NCBI GenBank assembly: GCA_030644725.1
Contig: CP130629.1
Coordinates: forward strand, 2,705,501 to 2,769,500
DNA: 64,000 nucleotides
Direction of reading: 5' to 3'
Origin: Candidatus Electrothrix communis
Lineage (GTDB): Bacteria > Desulfobacterota > Desulfobulbia > Desulfobulbales > Desulfobulbaceae
Shown in pieces: positions 18,059 through 26,381 of the stretch. Each line of letters starts with the position of its first letter. Position 1 is the stretch's first letter. The position numbers were made by a program, and so were the translations under genes. A model generated the notes under the pieces. That model was not told where the DNA came from, searched no databases, and saw only the letters and a program-made list of their open reading frames with translations.

Positions 18059-21000
18059 ATGATCATATCCGACCTTGCCGTTAAAAAAAGCGTTTCTGTT
18101 CTGGTTCTGGCCGCCCTTATCCTGGTCATAGGGACCTACAGCTATCTCACCCTGCCCCGTGAGGCTGAGCCGGATATCAGCATCCCCCATATCTTTGTCT
18201 CCACCGCCTATCGAGGCGTGGCACCGGGCGATATCGAGAACGCCATCACCATTGAGATCGAAAACAAACTCAAGAGCCTGGACGGCGTCAAGAACGTCAA
18301 GTCCATCAGCTCTGAAGGCGAGTCGCTGATCGATGTGGAATTTACCACCGGAGTGGATATTGACGATGCCCTGCGTAAGGTGAAGGACAAGGTGGACGAG
18401 GCCAAGGGTGAATTACCCACGGATCTGGAAGATGATCCCTATGTCTTTGAGGTCAATATCTCCGAGATGCCGATCCTGATTTTCTCCCTGGCCGGAACCT
18501 GTGGAGAGCGCTGCCTGAAGGAGATTGCTGATGACCTGGAAGATGAGATTGAAGGCGTGCCCGGTGTGCTGGACGTTGAGATCACCGGAGCACGGGAACG
18601 GGAAATCCGCATTGAGTTCTTTCCGGAGAAGCTCACCTATTACGGCCTGAGCATCCCTGCTGTGCAGGCGGCTGTTCAGGGTGAGAACAGTAATACCTCG
18701 GGCGGGGCACTCCACATGGGCGACGGCAAATTCCAAGTCCGGGTACCCGGAGAGTTTGCCACCCCAGAAGAGCTGTACGGTCTTGTCATCGGAACCCACG
18801 GCGGCCAGCCCGTCTATGCCCGTGATGTAGCACAGGTACTGGATACCTTTAAGGAGGAAACCAGTCGCTCCCGGCTCAACGGCCTGCCTGCGGTCAATAT
18901 CGTGGTCAAAAAACGTTCCGGTGAAAATATCATCGCCATTGCCGATGCCGTCGAAGACATCCTGCAAAAAAATCAACCAAGCTGGCCCAGCGGCACGACC
19001 ATTACCAAGGTGATGGACAAGGCCCAGGAAACAAAAGCCAATGTGGCGGATCTGGAGAATAATATTCTCTCCGGCCTGGTCCTAGTGGTGGTGGTGATCT
19101 TTTTTGCCATGGGTATCCGCAATGCCCTGCTAGTCAGCATGGCCATCCCCTTTTCCATGCTCCTCTCCTTCATAGCGCTTCAGCTATTAGGAATCACCCT
19201 GAATATGGTGGTTTTATTCAGCCTGACCCTGGCCCTAGGGATGCTGGTGGACAATGCCATTGTCATCATTGAAAACATCTACCGCTTCATGGAACAAGGC
19301 GTAGGGCGGGCAGAGGCGGCCATGAAGGCGACTTCGGAAGTGGCCATGCCGGTGATCGGCTCCACCCTGACCACCCTGGCCGTGTTTTCACCCATGCTCT
19401 TCTGGCCCGGCATCATGGGCGAGTTTATGGGATACCTCCCCCTGACTCTGATCGTCACCCTGTCTTCCAGCCTATTTGTGGCCTTGGTGATCAATCCGGC
19501 CCTAGCCTCCCTGTTCATGAAGAGCGCAAAACAGGTGCGGTCGGTCTCCTCAGCCGAGATTGAAGCGGCCGGAGAACAACCGGTGACCATCCAAGGGCCG
19601 TTGCTGCGCACCTATGCCTGGTTGCTCAAATTCAGCCTGGCCCACCCCTTTGCTCTGATTGCGGCTGCGGTATCCCTGTTGGTTTTCATGATCCAAGGCT
19701 GGCTCTTGGTGGTGGGCATTGAAAAGCCGATGGAGTTCTTCCCAGATATCGAACCCAAGGGGATCTATATCAACACAGACATGCCTGAAGGGGCTGATCT
19801 GGAGTATATCGACCGAATCCTCCGCCAGATTGAGGAGGCCGTGGCCGGGAACCCCAAGGGCGAAAAATCTTCCACCTCTACAGAAGCATCCTCCGGCCCC
19901 AGTGACCTGCCAAACGTCAGAATCATCTACAGCAAGGCTGTCACCGCCGCCGGTGGCGGGTCCGCATTTGAAGCGAACACTCCCAATCATGTGGGTGTCC
20001 GTTTTATTGATCTAGAAGATCGCTCCCGTCCCACCTACGATACGGTTGAGGAGATCCGAAAACGCCTCAAAACTATTGCCGGGGCTAAAATCACGGTGGC
20101 TATGGAGGCGGAAGGCCCACCCACTGGCGCAGCCATCAATATCGAGATCAGCGGCGATAATTTTGCCGTGCTTGGCTCCATTGCCAGGGAGATCAGATCC
20201 GCTCTGGAAAAAACCCCTCATGTCGAGGATATTCAGGACAACTTCGTGGAAGGCACCCCTTCGGTACGAATCAAAATTGATCGACAGAAAGCCGCTTTAT
20301 TCGGCCTGAACACCAGTGCCATAGGCTCTGCCATCAAAACTTCCTATAACGGCTTGGCAATCTCCTCCTTTCGGGAAGGTAATGAGGATTACGATATCAC
20401 GGTTCAGCTGCCGAAAAAGGATCGCCAGGTCGATAATCTGCTGCGCGAATTGATGATCCCCACACCAACCGGCGTCATTGTCCCGTTGTCCACCCTGGCA
20501 ACGGTGGATTATACCGGCTCCCTGGGCAATATCAACCGGATCAATAATCAGCGGACAATCACGGTCAAGGCCAATGTGGACGAGACCAAGATTCCAGGTC
20601 CGGTGGTTCGGGAACAGGCCGAGAAGCTGCTAGCTGAAATGCCCCTGCCACCGGGCTATACAGTGAGCTTTACCGGCGAAAATCAGGAGCAGGAGGAGTC
20701 CCAAAATTTCCTCAGCGGGGCCTTTCTGGTTGCCCTGTTTTTTATCTTCCTTATCCTGGTCACCCAGTTTAACTCGGTGAGTCAGCCCTTTATCATCATG
20801 AGTTCGGTAATGCTGTCCATGGGTGGGGCCTTTTTCGGCCTGATGCTGTACCGCCAGCCCTTTGGTATTATCATGACCGGCATCGGGGTGATCTCTCTGG
20901 CCGGGGTGGTGGTTAATAACGCCATTGTGCTGATCGACTACACCAATAAACTGCGTGAAAATGGTTTTGCCTTAATGGATGCCGTGGTCTCTGCTGGTGC

Positions 21001-21325
21001 TACCCGCCTGCGCCCGGTCCTGCTCACTGCTGTGACCACGGTTCTGGGCCTGATCCCCATGGTCACCGGAGTATCCTACGACTTCCGCAACCTGTGCATC
21101 TCCTGGGTTAGCGAATCCAGCCAATGGTGGAAATCTATGGCCGTGGTGGTGATCTTCGGCCTGCTGGTGGCCACCTTCCTCACCCTAGTGGTGGTGCCGG
21201 TGCTGTATTTTCTGATCGAGCGAAGTAAAGAGATGTTTGTGGCGGGAATAAAGTGGTTTAAGCGAAAGAGGATGGAGTTGTATTTGGTACTTTCAGGGGA
21301 GAAGGGTGGAAAGGTTGAGGGGTAA
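18059..21325 (+). CDS. RND-family efflux pump inner-membrane subunit
   Basis: The protein has 1088 residues, the normal length for an AcrB-type pump. Helix 1 follows the start (VKKSVSVLVLAALILVIGTYSYL), then the first porter domain, the central helices (about residues 335-500) and a second porter domain and helix bundle. The helix 4 motif reads LGMLVDNAIVIIENIY: one proton-relay Asp is kept and the second position is Asn, seen in many non-enterobacterial pumps. The helix 10 region has VVVNNAIVLIDYTNKLRENG. It would export drugs, bile-like compounds or other amphiphiles with an adaptor and an outer-membrane channel. No adaptor adjoins it; the TetR and adaptor genes at 8988-10783 lack a pump gene, so the original operon may have been split by the 7 kb between. 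Confidence 0.92.
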   Translation: MIISDLAVKKSVSVLVLAALILVIGTYSYLTLPREAEPDISIPHIFVSTAYRGVAPGDIENAITIEIENKLKSLDGVKNVKSISSEGESLIDVEFTTGVDIDDALRKVKDKVDEAKGELPTDLEDDPYVFEVNISEMPILIFSLAGTCGERCLKEIADDLEDEIEGVPGVLDVEITGAREREIRIEFFPEKLTYYGLSIPAVQAAVQGENSNTSGGALHMGDGKFQVRVPGEFATPEELYGLVIGTHGGQPVYARDVAQVLDTFKEETSRSRLNGLPAVNIVVKKRSGENIIAIADAVEDILQKNQPSWPSGTTITKVMDKAQETKANVADLENNILSGLVLVVVVIFFAMGIRNALLVSMAIPFSMLLSFIALQLLGITLNMVVLFSLTLALGMLVDNAIVIIENIYRFMEQGVGRAEAAMKATSEVAMPVIGSTLTTLAVFSPMLFWPGIMGEFMGYLPLTLIVTLSSSLFVALVINPALASLFMKSAKQVRSVSSAEIEAAGEQPVTIQGPLLRTYAWLLKFSLAHPFALIAAAVSLLVFMIQGWLLVVGIEKPMEFFPDIEPKGIYINTDMPEGADLEYIDRILRQIEEAVAGNPKGEKSSTSTEASSGPSDLPNVRIIYSKAVTAAGGGSAFEANTPNHVGVRFIDLEDRSRPTYDTVEEIRKRLKTIAGAKITVAMEAEGPPTGAAINIEISGDNFAVLGSIAREIRSALEKTPHVEDIQDNFVEGTPSVRIKIDRQKAALFGLNTSAIGSAIKTSYNGLAISSFREGNEDYDITVQLPKKDRQVDNLLRELMIPTPTGVIVPLSTLATVDYTGSLGNINRINNQRTITVKANVDETKIPGPVVREQAEKLLAEMPLPPGYTVSFTGENQEQEESQNFLSGAFLVALFFIFLILVTQFNSVSQPFIIMSSVMLSMGGAFFGLMLYRQPFGIIMTGIGVISLAGVVVNNAIVLIDYTNKLRENGFALMDAVVSAGATRLRPVLLTAVTTVLGLIPMVTGVSYDFRNLCISWVSESSQWWKSMAVVVIFGLLVATFLTLVVVPVLYFLIERSKEMFVAGIKWFKRKRMELYLVLSGEKGGKVEG

Positions 21326-21775
21326 GGAAAGTCCGGCGGCGGGGCACAGCACCCCGCGTTGAAACGCAGGGCCATTGTCTACGGTACCTCCGGTACGCTG
21401 TTATTATTCCCAATTTTTTAGTTCGCCCCATGCCTCTCTGATCTCAGCCCGCAACTCTCCCCACATCACGATCAACGATTTTCCCGATCAGATAATTTCG
21501 GCATTGTCCACGCGACCTCTCCCGGATGTTCAAGAGCTTTTGCTGCGGTATTTTACGGAATTTCACTCTATACAGTTTCCTTCTCTCATACCCAAGTTGT
21601 ATCCTCTCCAAAATTCTATCTCCCAGCCTCCTGTTCGCATCTTGTTTTCCTTGCTCCCCGTCGGAGTCAAATACCGACACCCCTTCGCACTTGAAAAGCA
21701 GTATGCGCAGATCAATTATCACAGAACACCGCAACCCAGGCACAGGGCAAAACTAACTAAAAACAACAATATAAC
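21326..21775. other. Region with no supportable gene between RND pump and giant cassette
   Basis: An imperfect hairpin (CCCCGCGTTGAAACGCAGGG, about 21351-21370) lies just after the RND stop. Frames of 134 codons on the plus strand and 99 codons on the minus strand are open but show no domain, no good ribosome binding site and skewed composition. One may be a decayed gene. I leave the stretch uncalled. Confidence 0.4.
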
Positions 21776-21804
21776 TTGACAAACCAAAAGCCATTACTAA
21801 TAAT
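21776..21804 (+). promoter_or_regulatory. Near-consensus promoter of the giant three-gene cassette
   Basis: A perfect TTGACA (21776-21781) is 17 bases from AATAAT (21799-21804, five of six matches). It lies about 90 bases before the GTG start of the first giant gene, leaving a leader of roughly 85 bases. Confidence 0.55.
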
Positions 21805-21896
21805 CCTTAATAATTACCCTTCAAATATACAGCCGCAGTAATGTAAACGAAGAACATGCAGGTTCTCAATGATTGAGTTTTGAACAAGGAGTCGTT

Positions 21897-24800
21897 GTGA
21901 CAAGAAACAACAGTAACGCATCATTTCAGGCCGTTTATCCGAAAAGATTGGGAGTTATTCTGTGCAACTCTACAGGAACAGATTTGAAGCCGAAAGGACG
22001 ACATTTGCGCTGGTTTGTACCAAAAAGCCTAGGATATCCTGACGGCGGCTTTGATTTGATTAAAATCAAATACTCCAATTGGGAGAAATGGTCTTCTAAC
22101 GAGAAGTTACTTCGATATATTCCTTTTGAAAACAAGGGGAAAATATGGGATGTCAATTGGTCAGGGAAAGAAAAAATACAAGCACTTGATGATATTATCT
22201 CTCTGATTGCTCCTGCGGATGTTGATCTCGAAATAACTGAAGAAGGTATTATTAATACCACTAAGCGAAGCAATAAAAATATCCTATTCCGTTTCAAACA
22301 ACCTGTTCTTTATCTTCGTATAGAACTTGATGAACCGGACGACTCTGCATCGCCGAGAGATACTGTTAAAATTTTCTACAAAAGTGCGCAAATAGGATCA
22401 AAAAAAATTGCCAAAGAAATTGTTTTTGAGCAGCCCAATATTACGGATGTTTTGTTGCCGTTGGGTTTTCGTTCAATACGACAAGTTTGTTATGTAACTG
22501 AGAAAAGTTTGATTGTCAGAGAAGATATTCTAAAGGAAAAAATGATTCAATCGTTTCATATTCCAGGCAACGTTGATGATGCCTATACACTGGTTGAGTC
22601 AGGCGCGAGGGGAGGAATTCATAATCGTTTTATGAAGGCAGATCGTATTGACCAGTTTATCGCTGGCTACCCGGCTGACATGGTAAGCAAATTGGTTGAA
22701 CGGCAGCAAGAGTCGTTGGGTAACCCAGGACTTACTGTTGACACAATAAAACAGGACGGCCTTTCCACTACTCAGGTATCAGTGCTTGATTATCTTGATT
22801 TTGCCGCACTTGACCCGAATGTTGCCAGGATGCTGGCATGTTATACGGTTGCCCCTGAGTCTTCCCATAAAAACGACCTGTACATTGTCATAGCAAAATA
22901 TACAGATCAAAATCTGTTCGGTTTTTGTTTCAGTCACTCCGCTTTACCGCTGCCAGAAGTTACAGGGAAAATACAGTTAACCCAACTGCCCGGTATCAGT
23001 TACCGAAAGAGTACAAGGGAGGAGTTAACGCAGCCCGGTGCTCCAAAGTTTCAGCCTCTAGGTTCAGTGGGGGCCTCGTGGATTGAAAACCAAAAAGCCG
23101 ATGCCGTTCACTCCTCCTCTCCAGTTTTTTTAGATATCACACGTCATTCGCCTGCCGGTCCCGAAGAGATTACTCTATCAAAGCCGCAGCTAGCCACTCG
23201 TCGAAGTAAATATATATTCCGTGACAGCGACTTACCCCTTAATACTAAATTTGTTTATGAGGTTAAAGGGATTGATCTTTTCGGCCGCACAGGAGGTGAA
23301 ACGATAAAGAGCGAAGAGATCTCTCTTAAAAACCTCAAGAGACCTGTTCCTCCCAAAAAACTCAAAGTAAAAGTCAAGCAGCATGGTTTCCCCTGGGACC
23401 AACCCAGCAAGAGGAACGTACCTGATATCTTACGGGGTGAACTGAGTGCCGTTATGGAATTCGGAGAAATCCAGCGACGCATTTCCCCCGACGTAACCGA
23501 CTTGGTATGGCTCTGGCGCAAGTTGGACGACAAAGACAATTTAACGGATAATCTAAAGGTTAAACACTGGAATCCGTTCGGAACTATCAGGATTAAGGAG
23601 CCGTTATCTGCAAATGTACATTTCGCCCCGGATGAAAAGATGTCCGACTTTTCCTTCCGCGTAGAAGCAGTACGAGAGACGAGTCATGTTGTCGGGGAAA
23701 ATTCTCAGGCTCAACCAATGGATCCGATACTCCGCAATGCCCTGAAAAGCGGTGATATATCAATGTCGCCTCGTCTTGAGTTGCTGCTTGACCAAGCATT
23801 ATTGGAACCGGATCTTTTTCTCGGTTTGATGCTAACAGCGGGAGGGCATGAGTATGAGGTCATCGGATCTACAGCTGGCCTAGCGTATAAGCAAGACAAC
23901 AGCCCTGATAAAAAAACGACGGCAAGGTTAATCATTTCAGGCACAAAAAAAACATCAGGGATTCAGGAAAAGATGCGAGTCTTTCTGATTGATCCCATCT
24001 ATTTCTTTCGCATTGAAGAAGTACGAAAAAAAGATCACCCAGAGGACATCCTTCATTTATTTCCAAGGAACTCGATATTCCACAATGCTCTAAACAGGAA
24101 TTATTCAAGACGTTTTCGCTTTGAACTGTTACTTGACCAAGCATTATTGAAACCTGACCTTTTTCTCGGTACTATACTAACAGCGGGAAAGCATAAGTAT
24201 AAGGTAATCGGTGCAAAAGCCGGTCTGGCATATAAGCAGGACAAAAGTCCTGATAAAAAAAAGACCGCAAGATTGACTATTCTGACTGTTTCAGCTACGA
24301 GAAATACCCCTAAGATTCAGAAAAAAATGCAACTCTTCCTGGCTGATCGACAGGCGGAAGGAATTTATGAAGGGCAGCAACTATCCCGAGCGTTCATGAA
24401 TAAACTACGTGGACTGGTGCGAATCAGACTCTCAGGAAAGCTGGAGAAATGGGAAACAACAGCGGCTGGCGGTGAACTAGCCCTTGATTTTTATTTCAGG
24501 CAAGTCGAGGGAGAAATTCAGCCGTTAAATGCGGCAGACCATCATCAAGAGAAGCAATGTGAAACATTTATTGCGCGGGTAGTTTCGGATATACGAGTTA
24601 TCGGGGATGAGCGTGAGATACTTGTGCGAATGAAACCGGCGGATTTTACCCGGTTGCTACAAATTAACGGTCAAAAAATCGAGACACAGGCTCGTTACTA
24701 TCCGCCCTACGTTTTACGCAAAACCATCGGACTAAACGGAGAAAAAGGCGATATCACTCTGCACATGTCACCAGAACGACGTTTCGAGAGGATTGCGGTC

Positions 24801-26381
24801 TCCGCAGTTGCATCTGTTGATAACGGGCCTGTTTCTTTAGAATACGCTGACTCTATTGAAGAACAAGAGGTTGCCACCCCGGTTGAGGCACGCATTATCA
24901 ATCCGCCATTGGTCATAACGCCCGCCCCTCCCTACCCAGGTGTGACGAAGGATACAATGAATGCGAAGGTTTTCCCCAAGGGGTTTGCGGCAATGGCCAA
25001 GGCAAACGGAAAAGCATCTGTGAGAATTGCTTGGGACAGAGTCACTGCCGATGACGGGAAAGAAAACGGCATAAAATATGAGCTTGCCCGAGCATTGGAT
25101 AAGAGCATTATCCTGGCGGATCAAAAAAAATGGTTGCGCGGTGTTGATAACAGTCATCATAAAGAGATCGGGATAACCCAAGCCGAAGAGGTGTCAGGCC
25201 ATCTGAAAAGCACCTACGAAACAAGTAAAAACAGGAGTTCGATTCAACTGACCGTTGCCAATGTCACGGAAGGCTTGGCTGAACAATTGCAATCAGCTGT
25301 CAACGGGCGCATTGCTGTGCAACATACCGTTGATGGTGAAGCCAAGGTACTGTTTCATAAGTTATTGCGGGTTGATTATCAAGAAGGTTCTCAAGAATGC
25401 CGCTTGTTATGCCGCCCGCATATTGAGCTGACCGAGCAATCCATGGGCGAAATTCATCCCAAGGCCCCTTTTTCTGCGCAGGGAATGCCGGATTACAGTG
25501 CTGTGCTCAAGGACGATGAGGCATTGCAAAAATTGGCGGATGCAAGATATCCATCATCAAGCGAGATGGCCGGTGAAGGCATTAATGAAGATGCCTTTGG
25601 GTTGGTGACCGGTGTTCCTGTCGCAACGGAGGAATTTGTCGATACAGTGCCGGGCATCGGAACGAACCGTTACTTTTATAAACTGCGGGCTGTCTTTGCA
25701 AACGGGCTAAAATCTGCTTGGTCGAATGCAAGCGTGGGATTTTATCAGCTTGACCTCAGCCCTGCCGAGCTTCCGGTTGTCCGCCGTACGGTCCATGTCG
25801 GTGAAGAATTATTGCTCATTTTGGAGAAGCCGTCAGGCAACGGGGAGCGAGGATTTCGCCTTGTAAAGGAAAATCAACAGAACAAACAACTTGAACCTGT
25901 GAAGTCCTTTCTGTTCGATCAGGATAAATCCTCGTCAAAGGAGGCGACTTTGGAGAATGCGGCGATTTATGCTTTTAATCAGATTATTGATGTCCGCAGG
26001 CTCTTGGAAAAAGGAGTTTTGCATAAAGATAATAGTGAATTTTCCCAGTTGCTTGGTATCTTCAAAACAGATACAGAGAAAGATAATTTACTTGATGATG
26101 ATTCGATTTTAGGGACGAATATGATTCGTTTATCCGATAATCATGATGTTGAGGGAGTCCCGCTGCTGCTTAAGTTGGAAATTGGGGGCGAAACGGTTGA
26201 ATGGCGGGAGGTTCCCGGCCAAGTGCAGGTACGTATCGCTACAGCAGGCTTGGAAGGATGTTCTTTGTATGTGCAGACGGCGAAGAGTATACAGGTTGAT
26301 CATACCAGAACTCAAATTTCTTTGGACTCGGAGCCGATTCGGATTTTTACTGTTGCTGAGGAGATAGATGATGGACATTGA
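21897..26381 (+). CDS. Giant protein of unknown function with Fn3-like modules (cassette gene A)
   Basis: I choose the GTG at 21897 because AAGGAG lies five bases before it; the frame also opens with TTG at 21873. The product has 1494 residues, no signal peptide and no membrane segment. The N-terminus has a distinctive stretch, RHLRWFVPKSLGYPDGGFDL (residues about 37-56). Several beta-rich modules look Fn3-like, for example YEVKGIDLFGR near residue 462 and a later one with YFYKLRAVFANGLKSAWSNA. Residues about 627-700 and 742-820 are duplicates of each other. I recognise no enzyme motif. Gene B overlaps its end by 14 bases, so the two are coupled. It could be a scaffold or a structural shell, but no function should be assumed. 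Confidence 0.75.
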   Translation: MTRNNSNASFQAVYPKRLGVILCNSTGTDLKPKGRHLRWFVPKSLGYPDGGFDLIKIKYSNWEKWSSNEKLLRYIPFENKGKIWDVNWSGKEKIQALDDIISLIAPADVDLEITEEGIINTTKRSNKNILFRFKQPVLYLRIELDEPDDSASPRDTVKIFYKSAQIGSKKIAKEIVFEQPNITDVLLPLGFRSIRQVCYVTEKSLIVREDILKEKMIQSFHIPGNVDDAYTLVESGARGGIHNRFMKADRIDQFIAGYPADMVSKLVERQQESLGNPGLTVDTIKQDGLSTTQVSVLDYLDFAALDPNVARMLACYTVAPESSHKNDLYIVIAKYTDQNLFGFCFSHSALPLPEVTGKIQLTQLPGISYRKSTREELTQPGAPKFQPLGSVGASWIENQKADAVHSSSPVFLDITRHSPAGPEEITLSKPQLATRRSKYIFRDSDLPLNTKFVYEVKGIDLFGRTGGETIKSEEISLKNLKRPVPPKKLKVKVKQHGFPWDQPSKRNVPDILRGELSAVMEFGEIQRRISPDVTDLVWLWRKLDDKDNLTDNLKVKHWNPFGTIRIKEPLSANVHFAPDEKMSDFSFRVEAVRETSHVVGENSQAQPMDPILRNALKSGDISMSPRLELLLDQALLEPDLFLGLMLTAGGHEYEVIGSTAGLAYKQDNSPDKKTTARLIISGTKKTSGIQEKMRVFLIDPIYFFRIEEVRKKDHPEDILHLFPRNSIFHNALNRNYSRRFRFELLLDQALLKPDLFLGTILTAGKHKYKVIGAKAGLAYKQDKSPDKKKTARLTILTVSATRNTPKIQKKMQLFLADRQAEGIYEGQQLSRAFMNKLRGLVRIRLSGKLEKWETTAAGGELALDFYFRQVEGEIQPLNAADHHQEKQCETFIARVVSDIRVIGDEREILVRMKPADFTRLLQINGQKIETQARYYPPYVLRKTIGLNGEKGDITLHMSPERRFERIAVSAVASVDNGPVSLEYADSIEEQEVATPVEARIINPPLVITPAPPYPGVTKDTMNAKVFPKGFAAMAKANGKASVRIAWDRVTADDGKENGIKYELARALDKSIILADQKKWLRGVDNSHHKEIGITQAEEVSGHLKSTYETSKNRSSIQLTVANVTEGLAEQLQSAVNGRIAVQHTVDGEAKVLFHKLLRVDYQEGSQECRLLCRPHIELTEQSMGEIHPKAPFSAQGMPDYSAVLKDDEALQKLADARYPSSSEMAGEGINEDAFGLVTGVPVATEEFVDTVPGIGTNRYFYKLRAVFANGLKSAWSNASVGFYQLDLSPAELPVVRRTVHVGEELLLILEKPSGNGERGFRLVKENQQNKQLEPVKSFLFDQDKSSSKEATLENAAIYAFNQIIDVRRLLEKGVLHKDNSEFSQLLGIFKTDTEKDNLLDDDSILGTNMIRLSDNHDVEGVPLLLKLEIGGETVEWREVPGQVQVRIATAGLEGCSLYVQTAKSIQVDHTRTQISLDSEPIRIFTVAEEIDDGH
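23774..24345 (+). repeat. Internal tandem duplication within cassette gene A
   Basis: Two units, about 23774-23990 and 24119-24345, are offset by 345 bases (115 residues). Both encode LLLDQALL.PDLFLG, then LTAG.H.Y.VIG, then AGLAYKQD.SPDKK. Long DNA stretches are nearly identical, such as CTTGACCAAGCATTATTG, so the duplication is fairly recent or is kept by conversion. Confidence 0.8.

Noticed and set aside
21375-21779. Open frames of 134 aa (plus) and 99 aa (minus)
   Set aside because: No domain or ribosome binding site, and composition unlike the neighbours; neither could be shown to code.
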